Positions 58,468 through 64,000 of a DNA stretch of 64,000 bases are shown here, piece by piece. The position numbers and the translations under genes are program-made. Position 1 is the stretch's first letter. Every line of letters begins with the position of its first letter. The notes under the pieces are model-generated. The model ran no database searches and had not been told where the DNA came from. It was given only the letters and a program-made list of their open reading frames with translations. The DNA is from a bacterium YEK0313 (GTDB lineage: Bacteria > Pseudomonadota > Alphaproteobacteria > Rhizobiales > Phreatobacteraceae): NCBI GenBank assembly GCA_000751295.2, contig CCMO02000001.1, positions 2,653,501 to 2,717,500 on the forward strand, given 5' to 3'.

Positions 58468-61266
58468 ATGCTCGATGTGAACCGCGGTCGGATGACCGGT
58501 GCCGTCCGGATGCACGAGGGCTTCGCGCAGCAGGCTCTTTCGCTGGCCGGCAGTGCGATCCCGGCGCCGCCCGTCGGCGAGCCTCCGATCGTCTGGTCCA
58601 AGCCGCCGCTCCGCGCGCTCGATGCCGGCGGCCCCGTCGACCATCCGTTCGAGGCGCTCGGCGCGTCCTTTGCCGACGTGCCGGTGATGCAGCATGTGCG
58701 GCGGATCGCGACCCGGCATCCCGACAAGCCGGCCATCGCGGATGACGCCGTCGAGTTGTCTTATGGCCAACTTGTCGAGGCTGTCGCATGGCTCGCGGGC
58801 CGCATGGCGGCGGTCACGGCCCAAGGCGAGGCCGTCGGGCTGCTGCTCGGCAACTCCGCCTGGTTTCCCGTCGGGCTGCTCGCCGGCCTCGAATGCGATC
58901 GGCTGGTCGTGCCGCTCAACCCCCGCGACCCCCCGCAACGCATCCTCGATATCGTCGCGGATGCACATCTTCCGGTCGTCGTCGGCATCGGTGCCGCCAG
59001 CCCGTCCGGCTGGCCCGCTGCCTCGGATGTCTGCTGGATCGATGTGACGGGTGCCCTGGCACCGGGCGTGCTGGCGCCGGCCGTGCCGCACAACACGGTA
59101 GGGCCGGGCATGACGGCTGCGGTCGGGCGGCCCGCAATCGTGCTTTACACCTCGGGCAGTACGGGCCGGCCCAAGGGCATCGTCAACAGCGAGCGCAGCC
59201 TGCTGCAGCGTGTCCATCAATATGTCGATGCCTGCCACATCGGCCCCGGCGACGTGCTCATGCCATTGAGCGGCGCTGCGACGATTGCCGGTTGCCGCGA
59301 GGTTCTCTCGGCGCTGACGACCGGCGCGACCCTCGGGATCGTCGACGTCGAGGCCGCGGGCTTGCGCGGTGTCCGGCGGCGGTTTCGCTCGGCGGGCGTG
59401 ACGGTCGTCTATATCGTGCCGGCGCTCCTGCGCGCTCTCATGCGGCAGGGCGGCGACGACTTCGCCTCACTGCGGATCGTCCGCATCGCCGGCGAGCGGA
59501 TCCTTTGGGACGACATCGCGGCGGCGCGGGCCGTCGTGCCGGCCGGCTGCCGGGTCCAGGTCAGCTATTCATCGACGGAAACGACGGGCTCGCAATGGTT
59601 TCCGGGCGAGCCCACGCTGGCGGACGGGGTCGCCGTGCCGGCGGGCTACCTGTTGCCGGGCATCGAATATGCCGTGATCGGCGAGGACGGCCGCGGCGTC
59701 GCGCCGGGCGAACCAGGCGAATTGGTGATCTGCAGCGACTATGTCGCGCTCGGGCACTGGTCCGACGGCGAGGTGGTGTCCCTTCCGACCGACGGGGCGC
59801 ATGCGGACCGCCGCATCCTGCCGACCGGCGATCTGGTGACCGTCGCTCCGGACGGGCTGGTGCGGATCGTCGGCCGGAAGGGACGCCAGCTCAAGATCAA
59901 TGGCCGGCGGGTGGAGCCTGCGGAGCTGGAGGTGGCGCTGCGCCAGTCGCAGCTGGTGACCGACGCGGCCGCGATCCCGACCGAAGCCGGCGAACTCGTC
60001 GCCTTCGTCGTCCCGAAGCCGGAGCGGGCGGATCCGACCAGGGCGCTCCGCGACATGGCGCGCCGCACCCTGCCGCCGTCGCTGCATCCGGCGCGCCTGC
60101 ATGTCCTTGCCGACCTGCCGCGGCTTCCCGGCGGCAAGCTCGACATGCAGGCGCTGCGCGACCTCGACCTCGACCTCGACCGGCGCAACGCCGGCGAGCG
60201 CATTGTCGCGCCTGCGCCGGTCGGGCGCGCGGCACAAGGCGAGCGAGCGGTCGTCGCACGCCTGTGGCAGGCGGCGCTGAGGGTGCCGATCGCGACCGGC
60301 CGCTGGGACGAGGCCGGCGGCGATTCCTTGAAGCTCCTGCAATGCGTGCTCGACATCGAAACCGCGCTCGGCCGCGAGCTGCACATGGATGCCTTTCGCG
60401 TCGACATGAGCTTCGAGGAGATGGTCGGGGCTGCCTCCGTCCCGGCGGACGATCCGCTGGCGCCCGCCGCGGCGGACGACGGCCGGCCGATCCTGTTCCT
60501 GTTCCCCGGCTCGGTCGGTTATGGGCCGAGCATGGCCGCCTTCGGCAACGAGATCGGGCATGTCGTCCGTGTCGTGCCGATCCGCTATCCGAGCCTCGAA
60601 GCCATCCTCGACGGCCAGCAGACGGTCGCGGCAATGACCGACATGGCCTTCGCGCAGATCAATGCGGTCCAGCCGCGCGGCGATGTCCGGCTGCTCGGCT
60701 ATTCGCTCGGGGGCGCTGTCGCTTTCGAGGCCGCCGGCCGGCTGCTGGCCGAGGGGCGGCAGGTCCGCTTCCTCGGCATCCTCGACACCAATGTCGGCGG
60801 TCGGCGCCATCAGCTCGGAGAGACGATGGCCCGGGCCTTCCAGCGCGTCAGGGCCCATCGCGTCACCGCCTACCGGCTGCTCTGCCGCACCGCCGCGAAG
60901 GTCGCGGTGCGGCTGCGCTGCGAGGCCGGGTTCGCGCGATTTCTGGCGACCGCCCTGCCGGGTCGGCTGGCCGGGACCCGCTTCATGCTGCGGCTGGAGC
61001 TGGAGGAGATTCTGCGCATGCGCGCCATGGGGCGCTGGATCGGCAGTGCCCGCGGTGCCGGGGCGATCGAGCCGCCGCTGCCGATCGCGGGCACCCTGTT
61101 CCGCTGCGAGCGGCGCGGGCTGACGGAAGATCTCGGCTGGCGCCGGATGCTGCGTGAGCTCGAGATCGTGCCGATCGCCGGCGGTCATCTCGATCTCGTG
61201 GTGGCGCCGCACCTGGCGCACAACCTGCCTCTTATCCTGTCGGCGCTGCAATTCTGCCGTTCATGA
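58468..61266 (+). CDS. NRPS-like adenylation-carrier-thioesterase protein
   Basis: 932 residues, three domains. Adenylation: LSYGQLVEAVAWLAGRM, LYTSGSTGRPKGIVNSE, YSSTETTG, PTGDLVTVAPDGLVRIVGRKGRQLKINGRRVEP (in parts), activating a carboxylic or amino acid with ATP. Carrier protein: EAGGDSLKLL with Ser620 for the phosphopantetheine arm. Thioesterase: LLGYSLGG with nucleophile Ser746 and a C-terminal GGHLDLV His. There is no condensation domain. This lets the protein load, hold and release or transfer an acyl group. In this operon it may add an amino acid or acyl group to the polysaccharide. GGAG precedes the ATG. Confidence 0.9.
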   Translation: MLDVNRGRMTGAVRMHEGFAQQALSLAGSAIPAPPVGEPPIVWSKPPLRALDAGGPVDHPFEALGASFADVPVMQHVRRIATRHPDKPAIADDAVELSYGQLVEAVAWLAGRMAAVTAQGEAVGLLLGNSAWFPVGLLAGLECDRLVVPLNPRDPPQRILDIVADAHLPVVVGIGAASPSGWPAASDVCWIDVTGALAPGVLAPAVPHNTVGPGMTAAVGRPAIVLYTSGSTGRPKGIVNSERSLLQRVHQYVDACHIGPGDVLMPLSGAATIAGCREVLSALTTGATLGIVDVEAAGLRGVRRRFRSAGVTVVYIVPALLRALMRQGGDDFASLRIVRIAGERILWDDIAAARAVVPAGCRVQVSYSSTETTGSQWFPGEPTLADGVAVPAGYLLPGIEYAVIGEDGRGVAPGEPGELVICSDYVALGHWSDGEVVSLPTDGAHADRRILPTGDLVTVAPDGLVRIVGRKGRQLKINGRRVEPAELEVALRQSQLVTDAAAIPTEAGELVAFVVPKPERADPTRALRDMARRTLPPSLHPARLHVLADLPRLPGGKLDMQALRDLDLDLDRRNAGERIVAPAPVGRAAQGERAVVARLWQAALRVPIATGRWDEAGGDSLKLLQCVLDIETALGRELHMDAFRVDMSFEEMVGAASVPADDPLAPAAADDGRPILFLFPGSVGYGPSMAAFGNEIGHVVRVVPIRYPSLEAILDGQQTVAAMTDMAFAQINAVQPRGDVRLLGYSLGGAVAFEAAGRLLAEGRQVRFLGILDTNVGGRRHQLGETMARAFQRVRAHRVTAYRLLCRTAAKVAVRLRCEAGFARFLATALPGRLAGTRFMLRLELEEILRMRAMGRWIGSARGAGAIEPPLPIAGTLFRCERRGLTEDLGWRRMLRELEIVPIAGGHLDLVVAPHLAHNLPLILSALQFCRS

Positions 61267-61318
61267 CGGCGGAAGAGTGGAGGCGATGCCTGAAGTCCGG
61301 GCGCCGGGAAGGCGCCGC

Positions 61319-62584
61319 TCAGTTCGCGACGACCGCCACGCTCGCCTCCGCGCGCAGGACGACTTCCACCACGTCGCCGGGCAGGACGTCGGTATCCTCG
61401 GCCACCGTGAGGCGCTGCCACTGGTCGCCGACCTTGCGCGTGACGATGAGGCTGATCGAGGGCGTTGCGCCAGGGCTCGGCACGGCGGGCGCGCCGCCGC
61501 TCGGCCGCAGCTTCTCGCCGACCGCCTGGATGCGCAGGGCAAGTTCGGCAAGGCGTGCGCCTGCATCGCGCAATTGCAGGAGAAGCGTGTTCTGGCGCTG
61601 GTTGCCGAGCCGCTCGAGCTGGCGCGCATAGTCGTCCGCCTGGCGGCGCGCGCGCATGAGCTGCACCGTTGTTTCCAGCCGGCGCGAGGAGGACAGCAGG
61701 ACCGCGCGGCGGCTGTCGGTGACGCGCTGGCTGACGAGGGTGCCGCCGCCGAAGAGGCGGTTGACGCGCTCGAGCTCGGCAGTGTCCGCGTCGACGCCCT
61801 TGCCCTCCTCCTGCTCGCGCCGGGCAAGCACGACGACCTGTTCCTGCGTCTCCCGCGCGGCGCGCGCGAGATAGCTGCTCTCGAGCCGGAATTCGGCCTG
61901 CGAGACCTTCAGCGATTCCAGTTCGGCTTTTGCGATCGTCTCCGCAACGGACGGCGGCAGGGGCGAGGCGCGCGGCGGCGCGAGATCGAACTCGTCATGG
62001 TCGGCGAGCTCGGCGCGGAGACGCAGCGTGCGGAAATATTCCCGCAGGTAGTCCGTCCATAGCGTGTCGTGGTCGCGGCGCAGGTCGGCCGGGTCCGCAC
62101 CGGCCTGGGTGGCGCGGGAGCGCAAAAGGCTGTAGCCGCCGGCAGCCGTCACCACCTGGCGCACGGTCGTCATGGGCCGATAGGCCTGCTGGCCGGGGGT
62201 CAGCACGTCGCCGGTCACGTAGACGGGCCTGAACTCGGCCACCGAGACGAAAATGTCCTCCGGGCGGATGCCGATAATGTGCTCGCGCCCGTCCGGCGTG
62301 CGGCTGCGCAGCGTCCGGTTCGGCAGCAGCATCTCCATCCGTGTCTGCAACTCGGCTTCGGTCAATCCACCGACCATCACGCGGCCGGTCCAGGGCAGGG
62401 CGATGGTGCCGTCGGCCTGGATCATCGCGCGCTGGCGCTGGTCGCCGAGCACCGCCAGTCCGATCTCGACCGTATCGCCCGGCGCCAGCCGGTAGGGCCC
62501 GCCCGCACGCGCGGACGGAGAGGCGGCAAGGCAGGCGCAGAACAGCGGGGCACCGAGCAAAAGCGAATACCGGATACGGGTCAT
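61319..62584 (-). CDS. Polysaccharide export protein (ExoF/Wza-like)
   Basis: 421-residue exported protein. A signal peptide (MTRIRYSLLLGAPLFCACLAA, cleavage near SARAGG) precedes the export domain YRLAPGDTVEIGLAVLGDQ, ADGTIALPWTGRVMVGGL, an SLBB-like VYVTGDVLTPGQQAYRPMTT and a long coiled-coil (about 215-350) with a final DVLPGDVVEVVLR. Length and layout match ExoF of rhizobia. The lipobox is weak. It starts in the last 4 nt of the upstream gene (ATGA). Confidence 0.9.
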   Translation of the reverse strand: MTRIRYSLLLGAPLFCACLAASPSARAGGPYRLAPGDTVEIGLAVLGDQRQRAMIQADGTIALPWTGRVMVGGLTEAELQTRMEMLLPNRTLRSRTPDGREHIIGIRPEDIFVSVAEFRPVYVTGDVLTPGQQAYRPMTTVRQVVTAAGGYSLLRSRATQAGADPADLRRDHDTLWTDYLREYFRTLRLRAELADHDEFDLAPPRASPLPPSVAETIAKAELESLKVSQAEFRLESSYLARAARETQEQVVVLARREQEEGKGVDADTAELERVNRLFGGGTLVSQRVTDSRRAVLLSSSRRLETTVQLMRARRQADDYARQLERLGNQRQNTLLLQLRDAGARLAELALRIQAVGEKLRPSGGAPAVPSPGATPSISLIVTRKVGDQWQRLTVAEDTDVLPGDVVEVVLRAEASVAVVAN

Positions 62585-63870
62585 CTCTGCGGCTCCGTGA
62601 TGGATTCCAGGGCGGCGGCGCGTTCCGGCCAGTCAAGCTGAGCGACGAAGGCATGGATGGGGCCGCCGGCCTGATCCCAGTTGCTCGCCCATATGACGCG
62701 CGTGCCGTCGGGCGAGGGGGAGGCCTGGGCCTCGTTCCAATAGTCGTGCCGGACGCTGTGGGTGTGGACGATCCGGCGGAACTCGCCGCTGCCGTCGATC
62801 TTCAGCGCGATCACCTCGCGGGCGAAGGGCGCCCAGCCTGTCCGGCGCGCGACCGCGGCGGGATCGCCGGCATAGGTGACGAACACCCAGCCCGGCCGCC
62901 GGATCGAGCGCAGCGAGGCATGCTGTCCCTCGCCGGTCGGCGCGAGAACGGTCACCGCCCCGTCGGAAAGCCGGCGCTTGATGATGAAATAGCGGTCCGG
63001 CGGAGCCTTGCTGATGCCGACATAGACCTCGCTGCCATCGGCATCGACGGTCATGTCGCCGTGGCCCGGCCGATGGTGTTCGGGCCAGCGCTGCACGAGC
63101 TGGGCGTCGATGGTGAAGACGAAGGCCTGGTCCGTGCCGTCCTCCAGATACTGGAAGCAGACCACATGCAGGCCGAGCGGCGAGATCGTGCAGGAATTGG
63201 TGCGCCCCGGCAGACCCTGCAGGGAGATATCCGCGCCCTTGCGCCGCTCGGCGAGATCGAGGGCGAAGGCGACCTCCTGGCCGTTGGCGGCGACCGCGCG
63301 CAGGGCGATCCAGCGCCCGTCATTGGAAGGATTGCCCTTGTTCGGTCCGAATTTGAGGTCGCGGTAGCCCTCGGCGCGATAGATCACCTCCTCGCGTGCG
63401 CTCCTCGGCTCCCAGATCGTCACCGCGGAGGGCGATACGCAGATCATCGCCTCCGGCCGGACCGGATGCCATTCGCATTCGCCGGACCGGGCCCGGCGGA
63501 ACAGGGGTTCATAGCTGCGCCCGTCGAAGAAGCACAGGCCGCCGCAGCCGACCGGGATGAGGAGCAGGCTCTGGTCGGCATTCCACGCCTGGGCGCTCGA
63601 ATAGCGGTGGCGGCACATTTCGCGCCGGCAGGCGATGCCCGCGCCGAGCGCTGCGCCGGGATCGGTGATGCGCGTGAAGGGCGTGCCGAAAGCCGCATCG
63701 CGGCTGGGCTGGCGATAGCCCGGCAACGCCACCTCCGGCGGCGGAACGACCTGCGTGCCGGAGAGCTGATCGGGCAACGCCGACGTCCATCCGGAAAAGG
63801 CCGCGATCGTGGCGGCGGCCGCGACCCATCCGGGCAGACGCCGGCGCCCGGCCCGCGCGGGCCGGTTCAT
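62581..63870 (-). CDS. Exported beta-propeller-like protein
   Basis: 429 residues. N-terminal signal/anchor (LPGWVAAAATIAAFSGWTSA) after a basic start. The rest has repeated propeller blades resembling PD40/TolB-type: SSAQAWNADQSLLLIPVG, GPNKGNPSNDGRWIALRAV, CTISPLGLHVVCFQYLEDG, GDMTVDADGSEVYVGIS and ASPSPDGTRVIWASNWD. Similar proteins accompany polysaccharide genes and may bind or modify glycans; no catalytic motif was recognised. AAGGA precedes the ATG, which overlaps the epimerase stop by 4 nt. Confidence 0.8.
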   Translation of the reverse strand: MNRPARAGRRRLPGWVAAAATIAAFSGWTSALPDQLSGTQVVPPPEVALPGYRQPSRDAAFGTPFTRITDPGAALGAGIACRREMCRHRYSSAQAWNADQSLLLIPVGCGGLCFFDGRSYEPLFRRARSGECEWHPVRPEAMICVSPSAVTIWEPRSAREEVIYRAEGYRDLKFGPNKGNPSNDGRWIALRAVAANGQEVAFALDLAERRKGADISLQGLPGRTNSCTISPLGLHVVCFQYLEDGTDQAFVFTIDAQLVQRWPEHHRPGHGDMTVDADGSEVYVGISKAPPDRYFIIKRRLSDGAVTVLAPTGEGQHASLRSIRRPGWVFVTYAGDPAAVARRTGWAPFAREVIALKIDGSGEFRRIVHTHSVRHDYWNEAQASPSPDGTRVIWASNWDQAGGPIHAFVAQLDWPERAAALESITEPQR

Positions 63871-64000
63871 GTGATGAAATCCTTCTGGCGGCGCACGCGA
63901 CCGGCGCCGATGCGGCTGCGCCACCATGCGATGGTCTTTTCGAGGCCGTCGCTGAGGCCGGTGCGCGGCCGCCATTCGGTCTCTCGCTGCAGGCGCGAGC
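63867..64000 (-). CDS. NAD-dependent epimerase/dehydratase, C-terminal tail (cut by window edge)
   Basis: Only the last 44 codons are visible. The sequence LQRETEWRPRTGLSDGLEKTIAWWRSR is the typical end of extended short-chain dehydrogenases such as nucleotide-sugar epimerases and dehydratases (W-x-P-x-T/S-L-x-x-G-L-x-x-T-I-x-W). It would convert a nucleotide sugar for the polysaccharide. The stop overlaps the following gene by 4 nt, so epimerase, propeller protein and ExoF-like gene form a coupled minus-strand operon. Confidence 0.82.
   Translation of the reverse strand, partial: SRLQRETEWRPRTGLSDGLEKTIAWWRSRIGAGRVRRQKDFIT

Noticed and set aside
55951..59238. 1095-codon open frame on the minus strand
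   Set aside because: Antisense shadow of the Wzc-like, kinase-flippase and A-PCP-TE genes. Composition is His/Asp/Arg/Gly-rich without any domain, and the plus-strand frames have clear family motifs.

Overview
The window is about two-thirds GC and its codon use, gene families and neighbourhoods (Lrp/ald divergon, many LysR and AraC regulators, TRAP and branched-chain amino acid ABC parts, XapX proteins, an ExoF-like exporter) point to a soil- or plant-associated alphaproteobacterium of the order Hyphomicrobiales (Rhizobiales). I cannot name the genus from the sequence alone. No rRNA, tRNA, CRISPR array or prophage was seen.

Layout. 1-6.6 kb: the 5' part of alanine dehydrogenase with its divergent Lrp-type regulator, an aldo/keto reductase with a LysR regulator, a small Arg/Tyr-rich exported protein, and a tandem family of four tiny secreted proteins that share leaders and hairpin terminators. 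6.6-9.6 kb: LysR plus an EmrA/EmrB-type efflux pair. 9.6-15.9 kb: two divergent cyclic-di-GMP genes, a membrane diguanylate cyclase and a seven-PAS GGDEF-EAL protein. 15.9-20.3 kb: an AraC regulator fused to a complete acetamidase/formamidase, divergent from a XapX-XapX-amidase operon. 20.4-27.8 kb: a methyltransferase, two near-duplicate ABC substrate-binding proteins, a patatin-like phospholipase and an AraC regulator. 27.9-36.7 kb: catabolic and salvage genes (M20 amidohydrolase coupled to an alpha-oxoamine synthase, enolase-superfamily enzyme with LysR, ankyrin protein/deaminase/CynX-type transporter, amidohydrolase). 36.9-39.2 kb: a LuxR-family gene split by an IS481-family element whose left end later duplicated in tandem. 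39.3-44.3 kb: a large autotransporter with 744-bp internal repeats. 44.7-47.3 kb: TRAP permease pair without a binding protein. 47.4-48.6 kb: a small unknown protein, a double-glycine-leader peptide gene and an AT-rich block.

48.6-64 kb is an exopolysaccharide locus. The plus-strand run encodes a NarL-like regulator without a normal phosphoacceptor, a GT4 glycosyltransferase, a Wzy/ligase-type membrane protein, a glutamine-dependent asparagine synthase homologue, a Wzc-like chain-length protein with a degenerate ATPase, a P-loop kinase fused to a Wzx-type flippase, and an adenylation-carrier-thioesterase protein. It converges on a minus-strand run encoding an epimerase/dehydratase tail, a beta-propeller-like exported protein and an ExoF/Wza-type outer-membrane export protein, each overlapping the next by 4 nt. 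Together these could build, flip, polymerise, export and chemically decorate (amidate or aminoacylate) a surface polysaccharide.

The least ordinary items are the AraC-amidase fusion facing its own stand-alone homologue, the kinase-flippase fusion with the A-PCP-TE protein in the polysaccharide operon, the double-glycine-leader peptide, the secreted micro-protein array, and the fully reconstructable IS481 insertion with its microhomology-bounded duplication.
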